This document shows, one piece after another, positions 37,719-47,174 of a stretch of 64,000 nt of DNA. This DNA is from Stratiformator vulcanicus (GTDB lineage Bacteria; Planctomycetota; Planctomycetia; Planctomycetales; Planctomycetaceae). The stretch covers positions 1,445,640 to 1,509,639 of the forward strand of contig NZ_CP036268.1 in the NCBI RefSeq assembly GCF_007744515.1. Direction: 5' to 3'. The position numbers were made by a program, and so were the translations under genes. How positions within the stretch are numbered: the stretch's first letter is position 1; every line of letters starts with the position of its first letter. The notes below the pieces were generated by a model, which saw only the letters and a program-made list of their open reading frames with translations, had not been told where the DNA came from and did not search any database.

Positions 37719-39062
37719 ATGGCTTCAAATCCAAGCAGTAATATGATTCAGCAAGAACAAATCACGCGACGCTTCGCTCTTCAAGGTCTCGGAGCATCAC
37801 TCGCACTGCCTTGGCTGCCGAGTCTCGCTTGGGCGAAGGGCGGACGGGCTGCCGAGAAGTTCGCTCCGCCGAAGCGGTGGGCCTACCTCATGATGTCCAA
37901 CGGCGTGAACCCGGAGGACTGGTGGGCGGAAGAGACATCTTCCGGGCTGGAACTTTCAAAGACGCTTAGTCCTTTGAACGAGTACAAGAATAAGCTCGTC
38001 GCCTTCGAAGGCCTGAACCTTGTACCGGGCTCAACGCCGGGGGCCGGTCACACCTATTTCACCAACTTTCTCGCCGGCTCGGCTTCGCTCGACGATCAGG
38101 GCGAGACCGGCCAGACGATCGATCAACTGATGGCCGATGTCATTGGTCAGCAAACGGCGATCCCCGCGATTAATCTCGGGATTGAGCCGCCCGAAGCGGG
38201 TTCCACCGGAAGTACGTCAGCGAAATCGACGATCTCCTGGCGAAAGAAAGGCACGCCCGTCGCTCCGGAAGTCGTGCCGCGTCAGGCATTCGATCGGCTG
38301 TTCAACACGCAGATGCTGATGCGCGATACGAGCGTGCTCGATGTCGTCCTCGGCCAATCGAAACAGCTCGAGAGACAACTCGGCCTGCAGGACCGCAAGA
38401 AGTTGGACGATTTTATGACCTCAGTCCGCGACGTGGAAAAGCGGATCGAGAGGATCAGCCAACCAAGGTCGGTCGACGAGTGGCAGCCGACGCTCTCGGA
38501 GCCCGATATGGATGCACCGAAGGATGGCCTCGACTTTGACCTCCCGACGCATGTCCGGCTGATGCTCGACATCATGGCGCTGGCATTTCAGACCGACAAG
38601 ACGCGGCTTGCGACGCTCTTAATGGCGGCCGATGTGTCTTACAATATTCGCTATAACTTCATTCCGGGCATTCGAGGCGAGGCGCTGCACGGGATTTCGC
38701 ACCACGGCAACAAGCCCGATGCGAAAAAAGATTACCAGATCGTCAACGAATGGCACGTCAAACAGTACGCCTACCTCTTAAAGAAGCTGGACGAAGTCGA
38801 CGAAGGCGGCCAGAGCATTCTTGATTCGAGCATGATCATGATCGGCTCGAACATGTTCGACGGGCACATTCACGACTACCGCAAATGCCCGCTCGTGATG
38901 ACCGGCGGAGCCGCCGGTGCCATCAAGACCGGCCGCGTGCTCAACTTCAAACCGGAAGATAAAGACCGAGCCGTCGCCAACCTGTGGCTGTCGCAAGCTC
39001 AGGCGATGGGAGTTGAGATCGAGAGTTTCGGCAACAGCACGGGAACGCTACGCGGGCTGTAG
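37719..39062 (+). CDS. DUF1552 protein with Tat signal, first cassette
   Basis: 447 residues; Met9 (37743, MIQQEQ) is an equally good start because the first ATG touches a repeat. A Tat signal follows: TRRFALQGLGASLALPWLP, with the two Arg at 17-18. Family marks are MSNGVNPEDWWAE, GLNLVPGSTPGAGHTYFTNFLAG, IDQLMADVIG, LDIMALAFQTDKTRLATLLMA and SSMIMIGSNMFDG. DUF1552 proteins are exported folded and always seen beside DUF1592 proteins in planctomycetes. The biochemical role is unknown. Confidence 0.93.
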   Translation: MASNPSSNMIQQEQITRRFALQGLGASLALPWLPSLAWAKGGRAAEKFAPPKRWAYLMMSNGVNPEDWWAEETSSGLELSKTLSPLNEYKNKLVAFEGLNLVPGSTPGAGHTYFTNFLAGSASLDDQGETGQTIDQLMADVIGQQTAIPAINLGIEPPEAGSTGSTSAKSTISWRKKGTPVAPEVVPRQAFDRLFNTQMLMRDTSVLDVVLGQSKQLERQLGLQDRKKLDDFMTSVRDVEKRIERISQPRSVDEWQPTLSEPDMDAPKDGLDFDLPTHVRLMLDIMALAFQTDKTRLATLLMAADVSYNIRYNFIPGIRGEALHGISHHGNKPDAKKDYQIVNEWHVKQYAYLLKKLDEVDEGGQSILDSSMIMIGSNMFDGHIHDYRKCPLVMTGGAAGAIKTGRVLNFKPEDKDRAVANLWLSQAQAMGVEIESFGNSTGTLRGL

Positions 39063-39090
39063 TAACGGTAAGCGAGCCGGACGTGTTTGG

Positions 39091-39864
39091 TTATTTTTTC
39101 TCTTCAAATAACCGCTCATGCACGACGGCTACATCGTGCATGTAACCGCTGATCGGTAATTGGCTCGGATCGGCAGCCGCGGCGGCGCGGATATGTTTTT
39201 TTGCCGCCTCGGTATCTCCGGTCGCTTCGGCATAAATGCCGAGGTAGAGGTCGGCATAGAACATCCGACCCGCGAGCGTGGTCGGATTGGGGTCGCCCTC
39301 GCGTGCCGCGGCAATGACGTCTTCTGACGTCGCGTTGCCGCGGAACAGTTCATAGACCTGCATCATCGGAATCCGGGTATCGTTCTCGATCGGCAGCAGT
39401 TCCGCACGGGCTTTCTCAATACCGACGTCCGGATCGCGTGCCATGCAAAGAAATCGCCACACGGCGTTCTCGACGTCGTTGTCATCGTACGACTGATAGA
39501 GTGCGAACTGTTTCGCCCCCGCGTCATACATGCCGGCGTAATATTGTGAAATGCCGCGCTCCCAAAGCCGACGCTCGGCTCCCGGATTGAGTTCGACATA
39601 TCGGTCAAAATCGGCCACCGATTGCTTGAATTGACCGTCGACGAAGTGCTCGACCGCGCTGGCGTAAAAATCGGCGGCGCTTTCGGGGGCTGGCTCGGGA
39701 CTAATCGATTCCGGTAATTCCGCCGCGGGTTCCCGTTCGTCGATAGGTTCCTGTACCCGCGCTGCTTCGGTCGACGCGGCCTCCGGTTGGGAAATCGACC
39801 CGTCATCGCAGGAGAGGCACAGCGAGACCGGCAGCAAAAAAAGCAGCCGTGAGCGGAGCGACAT
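39091..39864 (-). CDS. Exported, possibly lipid-anchored TPR protein
   Basis: 257 residues with a short hydrophobic N-terminus (LLFLLPVSLCLSC, possible lipid-anchored Cys19, although the box is not canonical). An acidic, Pro/Glu-rich linker (25-65) follows, then TPR-like helices: FYASAVEHFVDGQFKQSVADF, LWERGISQYYAGMYDAGAKQF and MFYADLYLGIYAEATGDTEA. It would sit in the periplasm and bind another protein. It is convergent with the DUF1552 gene and divergent from priA. Confidence 0.8.
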   Translation of the reverse strand: MSLRSRLLFLLPVSLCLSCDDGSISQPEAASTEAARVQEPIDEREPAAELPESISPEPAPESAADFYASAVEHFVDGQFKQSVADFDRYVELNPGAERRLWERGISQYYAGMYDAGAKQFALYQSYDDNDVENAVWRFLCMARDPDVGIEKARAELLPIENDTRIPMMQVYELFRGNATSEDVIAAAREGDPNPTTLAGRMFYADLYLGIYAEATGDTEAAKKHIRAAAAADPSQLPISGYMHDVAVVHERLFEEKK

Positions 39865-40024
39865 TGCAGATCTCTCTGTCGGGAGGAGTCGTCATGAAAT
39901 GAAAATGTTGGCGGGATTCTCACACAATTCGGTCGCCGTCGCGACGGTGCCGTCCCAAATCGATCGCCGATTCGTATGATGCCTCCATGCGATCGATTAC
40001 GGCGTGAGGCAAGTTGACGGAGCA

Positions 40025-42373
40025 ATGAATACCGAGAAGCAACAGGGACTGTTCGACGAGGGAACACCGCTGCCCGGGCCAATGCCGTGGGAGGAGGCGG
40101 CTGTTGAAGATGTCCTGATCGCCGAGATCGCCCTTAATAAGCCGCTCGACGATCAATACAGCTACATTGTTCCCGATCCGCTCCGTGAGCGGATCCGAAC
40201 GGGTGGCCGGGTCCGAGTCCCGTTCGGCCGGGGCAATCGCTTCGAATACGGTTTCGTCACCGCGCTAAAGACGGCCGCCGACTATCGAGGCAACGGAACG
40301 TCCCAAGGGGTGCCGAAGCGGTTGAAGTCGATCGAATCGCTCGTCGATGAAGAGCCGCTGATCGAGTCGCAGATGCTCCAACTGACGAAGTGGATTGCCG
40401 ATTACTACCTGTGCGGCTGGGGCCAAGTTCTGCATTCGGTGGTGCCCGCGGGAGTCCGCCGCGGCGCGGGCACCCGCTTGGAAACGTTCGTCGCACTTAC
40501 ACCCGAGGGCGAACAGGCCCTCGCAACGCATTCGCTGGGTCGAAAACAACGGGCCGTTGCGGAGATTCTGAAGTCACGGAACGAGCCGGTCCTTGCAACC
40601 GAGGTTGCCGCCGCTGCCGACTGTGGGACCGGTCCGATACGTGAGTTGGAACGCAAAGGCTTCGTGGAGCGATTGAAAATCCGCAGCGAAGTGGAATTGG
40701 CCGCTGCGGCCAATGTCGACAAGACCGAAGAGTTTCACCCGACGGCGGAACAGGCCGCATCGCTGGAGAAAATTCTGGGAACAATTCAATCGGGCGAGCA
40801 CCGCACGATTTTATTGCACGGCGTGACCGGCAGCGGCAAGACGGAAGTTTATATCCGCGCGATCGAAGAGGTCGTTTCTTATGGAAGACAGGCCATCGTG
40901 CTCGTGCCGGAGATCAGCCTAACGCCGCAGACGATTCGCCGGTTCCGTCGGCGGTTCGATTCAGTGGCCGTTCTGCACAGTCACTTGAACGATGCGGATC
41001 GGCACGCGCACTGGAAGCGGATTAAGAGCGGCGACGTTCAGGTTGTCGTCGGAGCCCGCAGTGCCATCTTTGCCCCGACGCCGCGATTAGGCCTTGTGGT
41101 CATTGATGAAGAACATGAAACGTCCTTTAAACAGGACACGACGCCCCGCTATCACGCTCGGGAGGTCGCTGAGCAGCGGACACGCTTCGCCGGTGTGCCG
41201 CTCGTCCTCGGGTCGGCGACTCCGACTTTAGAAAGCTGGCACGCGGCGAAGACAGGGCGCTACGATCTCGTTTCGATGCGCAAACGGGTGGGCAATCTGG
41301 AAATGCCGCCGGTGACGGTCGTCGACATCCGAAACGACCCGCAGGTCCGCAAGGGTCAGGCGATCGGGCGGATTTTAACATCCTCGATTCGTTCCGCGTT
41401 GGAAGAGGGCAGCGACGAACAACCGGGCGACGGCCAAGTCATCTTGTTCTTAAACTTAAGAGGCTTCAGCCCGGCGGTCTGGTGCCCGGCCTGCGGATCG
41501 AGCCTGAGATGTGATGACTGCGACATCACGATGACGTGGCATCGCGATATCCGCCGCGTGCTGTGTCATAGCTGTGCGCGCGAGGCCGACGTGCCAAAGG
41601 CGTGTCCCTCTTGCGGGCATCAGGGTTGGAAGTTTGTCGGGGCCGGTACTCAGAAATTGGAAGACGAAGTCAGGGCGAAGTTCCCCGAATATTCACTGGC
41701 GCGGATGGACAGCGACTCGATGAAACGACCGGGCAGCCACGACGAAGTGCTCTCCGCGTTTCGCGACGGCAAAATTCGGATTCTGCTCGGCACGCAGATG
41801 ATCGCCAAAGGGCTCGACTTTCCGAATGTGACGCTCGTCGGTGTGATCGACGCCGACACGCTGCTGCATCAACCCGATCTCCGTTCCAGCGAACGAACCT
41901 TTCAACTCATTGCGCAGGTCGCCGGACGGACGGGACGCAGTCACCGCGGCGGGCGGGTGCTGGTTCAAAGCGCGAATCCGGCCGATCCGGCGATCCGACG
42001 CGCGGCCGAGCACGACTATCTCGCCTTCTCGGCGTCGGAAATGCAGGACCGCGAAGTGATGGCGGCTCCGCCGTTCCGGCATTACGCCCGTGTGATCTTA
42101 AGGGGCGAAGTCGAGTCGGACGTGAAGCGGGCCGCGCGAGCTCTGGCTGATCGAATCCGTCAATGTTCTGATGCCGGCGGCACTGGCGTTTCGGTCCTTG
42201 GCCCGGCGCCGGCCCCGATCTCGAAATTAAGGAAGCTGCACCGCTTCCATCTTCAACTGGCGGCGACCGAATCGGAGTCCCTTCGAGCCTTATGGCGGCG
42301 CGTCGAAGCCGACATGCCCCGCACACCCGGCGTGGAACTGGCGATCGACGTCGACCCAATTAATATGCGATGA
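40025..42373 (+). CDS. priA: Primosomal replication-restart helicase PriA
   Basis: 782 residues from the ATG at 40025 (frame open to a GTG at 40004; ACGGAG lies just before the ATG). The N-terminal 3'-DNA-binding domain (DQYSYIVPDPL, GGRVRVPFGRGN) is followed by the helicase: Walker A GVTGSGKTEVYI, VPEISLTPQT, DEEH in VIDEEHETSFKQ, and GSATPTLES. Zinc-binding cysteines lie in CPACGSSLRCDDC and CHSCAREADVPKACPSC. ILLGTQMIAKGLDFPNVTLVG and QVAGRTGR complete the second helicase lobe. It reloads the replisome at collapsed forks. Confidence 0.97.
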   Translation: MNTEKQQGLFDEGTPLPGPMPWEEAAVEDVLIAEIALNKPLDDQYSYIVPDPLRERIRTGGRVRVPFGRGNRFEYGFVTALKTAADYRGNGTSQGVPKRLKSIESLVDEEPLIESQMLQLTKWIADYYLCGWGQVLHSVVPAGVRRGAGTRLETFVALTPEGEQALATHSLGRKQRAVAEILKSRNEPVLATEVAAAADCGTGPIRELERKGFVERLKIRSEVELAAAANVDKTEEFHPTAEQAASLEKILGTIQSGEHRTILLHGVTGSGKTEVYIRAIEEVVSYGRQAIVLVPEISLTPQTIRRFRRRFDSVAVLHSHLNDADRHAHWKRIKSGDVQVVVGARSAIFAPTPRLGLVVIDEEHETSFKQDTTPRYHAREVAEQRTRFAGVPLVLGSATPTLESWHAAKTGRYDLVSMRKRVGNLEMPPVTVVDIRNDPQVRKGQAIGRILTSSIRSALEEGSDEQPGDGQVILFLNLRGFSPAVWCPACGSSLRCDDCDITMTWHRDIRRVLCHSCAREADVPKACPSCGHQGWKFVGAGTQKLEDEVRAKFPEYSLARMDSDSMKRPGSHDEVLSAFRDGKIRILLGTQMIAKGLDFPNVTLVGVIDADTLLHQPDLRSSERTFQLIAQVAGRTGRSHRGGRVLVQSANPADPAIRRAAEHDYLAFSASEMQDREVMAAPPFRHYARVILRGEVESDVKRAARALADRIRQCSDAGGTGVSVLGPAPAPISKLRKLHRFHLQLAATESESLRALWRRVEADMPRTPGVELAIDVDPINMR

Positions 42374-42392
42374 GTGGTAATATGCGATGAGT
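42361..42392. repeat. Tandem 15-base duplication at the priA stop / next start
   Basis: TAATATGCGATGAGT occurs at 42361-42375 and again at 42378-42392, a perfect duplication with a 17-base period. The first copy carries the priA stop (TGA at 42371-42373) and the second the ATG (42387) of the following gene. Before the duplication the two would have overlapped as ATGA. Confidence 0.85.
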
Positions 42393-42683
42393 AAATTAAA
42401 CCCCGACAACTCGCTTCAAGCCCTGCCGCAACAAGCACAATTCTTGGTGCCGTATGTGCTCAAGTACCGCATCGATTCTAATGACGATATCGCCGTCGCA
42501 GACCCGATGCCGTCGGCTGAACTGGCCGAACTTCGTAATGTTGCCGCCCGAGTTAAGCTGCACGGCGTCTACAGCCTGGTGAATGAGCATCTCGACAAAT
42601 ACCCCGAAACGAAATATGACGAGAGCGTGTGGCTGTATTGGTTCTTCGGGCTGCTGGATGATTTGGGGTTGGACTTTGAGTGA
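42387..42683 (+). CDS. Small protein of unknown function downstream of priA
   Basis: 98 residues, soluble and helical, with conserved-looking HGVYSLVNEHLDKYPETKYDESVWLYWF in three chunks and an acidic end. It starts 13 bases after the priA stop, so it is probably cotranslated from the same message. I do not recognise the family. It ends before a double hairpin at 42760-42792. Confidence 0.65.
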   Translation: MSKLNPDNSLQALPQQAQFLVPYVLKYRIDSNDDIAVADPMPSAELAELRNVAARVKLHGVYSLVNEHLDKYPETKYDESVWLYWFFGLLDDLGLDFE

Positions 42684-42759
42684 GACTTGTCCAAATCCCG
42701 AGAGCGTGATGGTCGCAAACGGCCATCATATGGTCGGCGACGTTCTCGAAAGACATCTT

Positions 42760-42792
42760 GTGCCTTTCGGCACCCGGCCAAGATAGGCCGGG
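42760..42792. repeat. Two adjacent hairpins in an intergenic region
   Basis: GTGCC-TTTC-GGCAC (42760-42773) and CCCGGCC-AAGATA-GGCCGGG (42773-42792) are back to back. No T-run follows on the plus strand, so this resembles the dispersed palindromes of the genome, though it may help end the priA transcript. Confidence 0.55.
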
Positions 42793-42876
42793 CTACCCGA
42801 TCGTTGCACTCCAGGTCATCAGCGAAGTAAGACTCTCGGCAGCGTCGAGATTACAAATGGCTTATTTTCACAGTCA

Positions 42877-44316
42877 TTAAGCAACGATCGCATCGACCGA
42901 TTGCCGCTCTCGCTTCCGCGGGCCGAGCCGTCCCGGGACTCCTACGGCTGAGAGCATCGTGTTATAGATATCGATGCCTTCGGACCCGGCGTCGACGATC
43001 GAACCGGTCTTCAGTCGACCGCCGGCGCTGGTGACGGCGTGGAAGATGCCGGAGAGTTCGCGCTTTGTGTCGTTGTGCCGACCATCTCCCGACTCGGTCG
43101 AAACGGTGATCAGCGAGTTGTCGAGGATGGTGCGACCGTTCGCCTCGAGCGACTCCTTGTCGTCCAGCAGCGACAGGAAGTAAGCGACTTCCCGCATCTT
43201 CATATGAGCGTGTGCCCGCAACTGCTCGTTCGACTTCTTCTCGTTAAATTTATGCCACCATTCATGGCTGCAGCCTTTGTCGCCCGATGCCTTTAACTGC
43301 TTGGCGTCGTTGAAGTCGCAAATTTTCCGGCCGTCGTAGTCGTAGCGTCCGGTCAGGCGGATGCGCTCACCCGCGGCGAGGAAGGTGAGTGAGCCGAAGC
43401 GAACCCGGTCGGTTTTAATCGCCATCGCGTATAATTCGGCCATCAGCCGCCATTCGGTCGTTAATTCCTCAAGTGTGATATCAATACCCTGTCCCCCGGG
43501 GTCGGCGGCGCCGCCGTGCAGCAGGTGCGACGGGTCGGGCACGGCCGGGCCTTTGTTGTCATGCCGAAGCGAAAAGGCGCGACGCTCATACTCGCGGATG
43601 CGATCGAGATGTTCCTGTACCCGGGCGCGGGACGTCTCTCCGAGCGGTGAACGGGCTCCGGTATAAAACTTGTATTGGTCGACGACGGAGTCGAGCACGC
43701 TCTGCTTTAATCGCTTCTTCCGCACCGCGTCGGCATCTTGAGGGTCACCGGAAACGCTCAATGAACCGAACACGCGGTCGAAAACGTCACGGGGGCGCTC
43801 CTGCATGGTGGCGGCGACGGTGCCGTCGGGGTTGTAACTGTGAACGTACCGGCTGACGCGGCTGCGCCGGAAAAACGTACCTGCCACCAATGTGGGGACC
43901 ATCCCGGCGGGCAGGCCGTTCGGGTAGTAATGTCGGCGGATGACCTGATCGACCGAGGGCCCGCCCGCCCGCGCTTCGCCGTTGGGAGGCTCGGCGGTAA
44001 ACGCGCCCGAGGCCCCGTCGAAGTGGGCATTAATGCCCGACTCATCGCAACGGACCTGATCGACCTGTCGCATGACGAGCAGTTTGTCGGACAGCGGCTT
44101 CAAAGGTTCGAGGACGCCCTCGTAGCCCTCGTCTTGCAGCGGAGCCGGAATGCCGAGCCCGAAGAATACGTTGAATGCCCGCATCGGCACGCCGGCCGAC
44201 GCCGACGGTGCGGCGCACGCTTTGGCGAAGAGCATTTCTTCCAGCAATGGCAGCCCGATCGCGGCTCCGCCGAGGCCGCGCAGCATGGTCCGACGGCTTA
44301 TGGGACGAACGCTCAT
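42877..44316 (-). CDS. DUF1552 protein with Tat signal, second cassette
   Basis: 479 residues. The Tat signal is SRRTMLRGLGGAAIGLPLLEE with Arg8-Arg9. FNVFFGLGIPAPLQDEGYEG, RQVDQVRCDESGINAHFDGASG, VQEHLDRIREYERRAF, MAELYAMAIKTDRVRFGSLTF and NSLITVSTESGDGRHND are family-like. Its start overlaps the stop of the DUF1592 gene by 4 bases, so the two are translated as a unit in the order DUF1592 then DUF1552. The sequence is only distantly related to the first DUF1552 protein, so this is a separate subtype and not a recent copy. Confidence 0.9.
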   Translation of the reverse strand: MSVRPISRRTMLRGLGGAAIGLPLLEEMLFAKACAAPSASAGVPMRAFNVFFGLGIPAPLQDEGYEGVLEPLKPLSDKLLVMRQVDQVRCDESGINAHFDGASGAFTAEPPNGEARAGGPSVDQVIRRHYYPNGLPAGMVPTLVAGTFFRRSRVSRYVHSYNPDGTVAATMQERPRDVFDRVFGSLSVSGDPQDADAVRKKRLKQSVLDSVVDQYKFYTGARSPLGETSRARVQEHLDRIREYERRAFSLRHDNKGPAVPDPSHLLHGGAADPGGQGIDITLEELTTEWRLMAELYAMAIKTDRVRFGSLTFLAAGERIRLTGRYDYDGRKICDFNDAKQLKASGDKGCSHEWWHKFNEKKSNEQLRAHAHMKMREVAYFLSLLDDKESLEANGRTILDNSLITVSTESGDGRHNDTKRELSGIFHAVTSAGGRLKTGSIVDAGSEGIDIYNTMLSAVGVPGRLGPRKRERQSVDAIVA

Positions 44317-46226
44317 TCTTCGGTCTCGCTTTGTGCGGTGAGAATTAGGTCGCTGGTCGCCAGCGCGACCACCAGGTCTTGATAGGTGCCGCCTGACTGC
44401 CAGGCTCGTTGATGGACGTCACGCACGAGTGGCGCCTCCGTTCCGGTCGGCATCCGGCCCAGTGCGAATTGGATGAACTTCCAGGTCAGCGTTTCGCGGA
44501 CGCGATCGCTTTCGGACAGAAGTTGCGACAGTTCGGCGGTTGATTCGAACGGGGTGGCCTTCGCATCTCCGGGAAACAGGACCGTCCCGTCCTCGCGCAG
44601 AGTATTACCGTGCCGGTCGCGACTTGCGTGCCGACCGAGCCCGTCGAATTGCTCCAAACCGAAAGCGAGCGGTTCAAAGCGTTTGTGGCATCCGCCGCAG
44701 GCTTCATTCTTGATGCGGGCTTCGGCGATCGATCGGTTCGAACGCCCCGGCTCTGTCGGAACGGGCGTCGTATCGACACAAGGGGGAGGGTCTTTTACGG
44801 CCCCTCGCAATACGTCGTGTAGGACGAACAGTCCGCGTGCGACCATCGACGCTTCGTCGCCGCCAATCGTCAGGACGCTGCCCTGCGTGAACAATCCACC
44901 GCGAGACGGGACATCCTCAAGATCATACCGCCGCAATCCCTCACCGGTCGGCTTGATCCCGTAGTGCTTCGCCAGCGTCGGCGTTAAATAGGTAAACTGA
45001 GCATCGAATAGGTCGCTCAGCGGACGGTCGTCGGCCCATAAGACTTCTTCGGCGAACCGCAGCGTTTCGGTCCGCATGTCGGAAGCCAGCTCATCGTTCC
45101 AGTCCGGATAGTGGTCTCGATCGGGTTGCAGGTTGCCGAGTCGACTGAGATTGATCCATTCGCTGATGAACTGCCGGGTTTGTTCCGTCGCCCGCGGGTC
45201 CTTCAGCATCCGTCGAACTTCGGTTTCAATCGACTTTCGATTCGACAGATTCCCCTTCTCAGCGGCATCGAGGAGCTGCTCATCGGGCGGGCCGCCCCAA
45301 ATGAAGTAGCTCAGGCGTGAGGCGACTTCGTAGTCATTCAGCTTTGCCCGCCCGTCCTTTTCATGCTGACGTTCCATGCGATAGAGGAATCGTGGCGACT
45401 GAAGCATGGCCTCGATGGTGATCGCGACGGCATCGTCGAAGTTCCCGCCGGCGCTCGCGACCGTCGTGGTCAAACCGCGATATTGATCGACTTCCCACTC
45501 GTCCAACGGCCCCCGCAGCAGGACGCGTCCCATCTTGCCGATAAGGGGCCGCATCACCTTGTCGATCATCAGCCGCTTCTTTTCGAAGCGGCGGGCAAAT
45601 TTGCTGATGTCGGTCCGTTCGACGGCGATCTCGGCCAGTTTTGCGTAGCCGTCGATATGCTGCATGTCGACGCCGAGGTTGTAAGCGGTATTGCTGAAAC
45701 CGTCGGCTCGCAGATCCGGAGGCAGCAGTTCCTTCGCCTCGTCGGTCAGATCGACACCCAATGTCGCTTTTACCGTGGCGACGTATTCGGCACGCGTCAG
45801 TCGCCGCACCCATCTTCGGGACGAATCGGAACCGCGGCCATAGACGACCGGATCAATCCAATCGACGGTATAGGCCGCTCCGTCGTCGATCCAACGTTTG
45901 ATCGCGTCCGCTTCGTGCTTGGGGATCGGATCGCTCCCCTTCGGCATCTCTCCGTTGACGACGCTTTCCCAGACTTGGCTATCGGCAGGCTTCCCGGGAA
46001 CGAGAGCCCCTGATTCGATCGCGGCGGCGCGTCGAGAGAGATCGACCCCGCCCTTTGCGGATGCACTGTCGTGACATTGCAGGCAACGGTTCGCGAGGAT
46101 TCGCGCCACGTCAGCGTCGAACAGAGACGCCGACTTGTTCGAAGACGAATCCGCTATCGCCGGAGTCGCGACGAGGACCATCAACAAGGCGAGGCATATG
46201 ATCGGGCGAAAGAACGGCAGACGCAT
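44313..46226 (-). CDS. DUF1592/DUF1588 haem protein, second cassette
   Basis: 637 residues with a signal peptide (MRLPFFRPIICLALLMVLV). The haem motif is CLQCH at 48-52 and a second CGGCH lies near 550 in the DUF1588/DUF1585 part. LTRAEYVATVKATLGVDL starts DUF1587; MLQSPRFLYRMERQHEKDG, YEVASRLSYFIWGGPPDEQLL and SRGGLFTQGSVLTIGGDEAS mark DUF1595, DUF1592 and DUF1588. At 637 residues it lacks the 330-residue insert of the first cassette and is the compact form of the family. Confidence 0.92.
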   Translation of the reverse strand: MRLPFFRPIICLALLMVLVATPAIADSSSNKSASLFDADVARILANRCLQCHDSASAKGGVDLSRRAAAIESGALVPGKPADSQVWESVVNGEMPKGSDPIPKHEADAIKRWIDDGAAYTVDWIDPVVYGRGSDSSRRWVRRLTRAEYVATVKATLGVDLTDEAKELLPPDLRADGFSNTAYNLGVDMQHIDGYAKLAEIAVERTDISKFARRFEKKRLMIDKVMRPLIGKMGRVLLRGPLDEWEVDQYRGLTTTVASAGGNFDDAVAITIEAMLQSPRFLYRMERQHEKDGRAKLNDYEVASRLSYFIWGGPPDEQLLDAAEKGNLSNRKSIETEVRRMLKDPRATEQTRQFISEWINLSRLGNLQPDRDHYPDWNDELASDMRTETLRFAEEVLWADDRPLSDLFDAQFTYLTPTLAKHYGIKPTGEGLRRYDLEDVPSRGGLFTQGSVLTIGGDEASMVARGLFVLHDVLRGAVKDPPPCVDTTPVPTEPGRSNRSIAEARIKNEACGGCHKRFEPLAFGLEQFDGLGRHASRDRHGNTLREDGTVLFPGDAKATPFESTAELSQLLSESDRVRETLTWKFIQFALGRMPTGTEAPLVRDVHQRAWQSGGTYQDLVVALATSDLILTAQSETEE

Positions 46227-46396
46227 TGCGATCCTTACTCCCGCGTTCGCATCGCCGACGCGGGAATCTCGAAGTTTCGGCCAGGGTCTCCGCCGCAGAT
46301 CAGCGGATACCGATGTATCTTCAAATTGTCACGCGTTCGCAGGCGGAAAACAATGACTCCGCGGGGTCTGACAAGGAAAAACCTCATCAAACGAAT

Positions 46397-46424
46397 CGAA
46401 GCCGGCCACAAGTGACCGGCTTCG
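46397..46424. terminator. Hairpin downstream of the His-rich lipoprotein gene
   Basis: CGAAGCCGGCCAC (46397-46409) pairs with GTGACCGGCTTCG (46412-46424) at 12 of 13 positions. It lies 63 bases beyond the stop of the leftward lipoprotein gene. Four Ts follow on the plus strand, where no gene arrives; on the minus strand the tail is ATTCGTTT. Either it is a weak terminator for the leftward gene or a dispersed palindrome. Confidence 0.45.
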
Positions 46425-46487
46425 TTTTCAAACTGAAAAGACATTGTCGACCGGAGGGCGAAACCCTCGGACCGCGTGGCGGTCTAT

Positions 46488-47087
46488 TTAGGCGTCTGAT
46501 TCTTCGTCGTCGCTGTGCTCTTCGCCCTCTTCGTGATCATGGTCGCCGTGGTCGTGATCCCCATGGTCATGATCGTGATCGTGGGTGAGGTCGCCGTCGT
46601 ATGATTCGCCGCCGGCCATGATGTGAAAGTGGCCGTGCATGGCTTCGATATCGTCGGTCGGCAGGGTTTCGAGCGCGAGCGAGAAGGTGCTGGCTTCGCC
46701 GCCGTCATTCGGCTCGATGGCTTCCATTTCAAACTCCTGCTCTTCCTCTTCGCCTTCAGCGTTTTCGGTTTCGAGGTCGAACATGACTTCGGTCGCCATC
46801 TTCGGCTCTTTCAAGTCGGAACCGGTCAGGTAGAGCATCGCCATGCCGGCTTCCTTGTCGACCACAAATTCGCCGTGCAGCGAGTGGTCATCGGAGAACT
46901 CAATGATATGACCGCCGTGGGCTCCTTCGTGGGCATGATCGTGATCGTGGTCATGCTCGTCGCTGTGAGCTCCCTCTTCGACTTCGGAATACTCCTGATA
47001 ATCGCCCTGCTCGCCGCAACCGACGGCGAAGCCGACAAGGGCCACCAACGACAGGGGAAGCATCCAATGGGTGAAGCGCATCGTCAT
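46488..47087 (-). CDS. His/Asp/Glu-rich exported lipoprotein, putative metal binder
   Basis: 199 residues with a lipoprotein signal (LPLSLVALVGFAVGC, lipid-anchored Cys24). His-Asp clusters lie at about 43-60 and again at about 168-190 (repeats of DHDHDHGDHDHG). The middle is a folded beta-rich domain (GEFVVDKEAGMAMLYLTG, ATEVMFDLE) broken by an acidic stretch. His-rich ends of this kind bind zinc, copper or nickel in other proteins, so metal storage or delivery in the periplasm is plausible, but no efflux or uptake gene is adjacent. The start could also be the second ATG at 47081. Confidence 0.78.
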   Translation of the reverse strand: MTMRFTHWMLPLSLVALVGFAVGCGEQGDYQEYSEVEEGAHSDEHDHDHDHAHEGAHGGHIIEFSDDHSLHGEFVVDKEAGMAMLYLTGSDLKEPKMATEVMFDLETENAEGEEEEQEFEMEAIEPNDGGEASTFSLALETLPTDDIEAMHGHFHIMAGGESYDGDLTHDHDHDHGDHDHGDHDHEEGEEHSDDEESDA

Positions 47088-47174
47088 TCCTCAATTTCGT
47101 GTGATTTATTCGGACTTCCTTTTGGCCGCAGTATACCGGATCGCCGTGCAAACGAGAACGCACCCGGATCGCGT

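Noticed and set aside
46397-46428. The hairpin plus TTTT read as a plus-strand terminator
   Set aside because: No gene is transcribed rightward into it; kept only as a weak terminator of the leftward gene.
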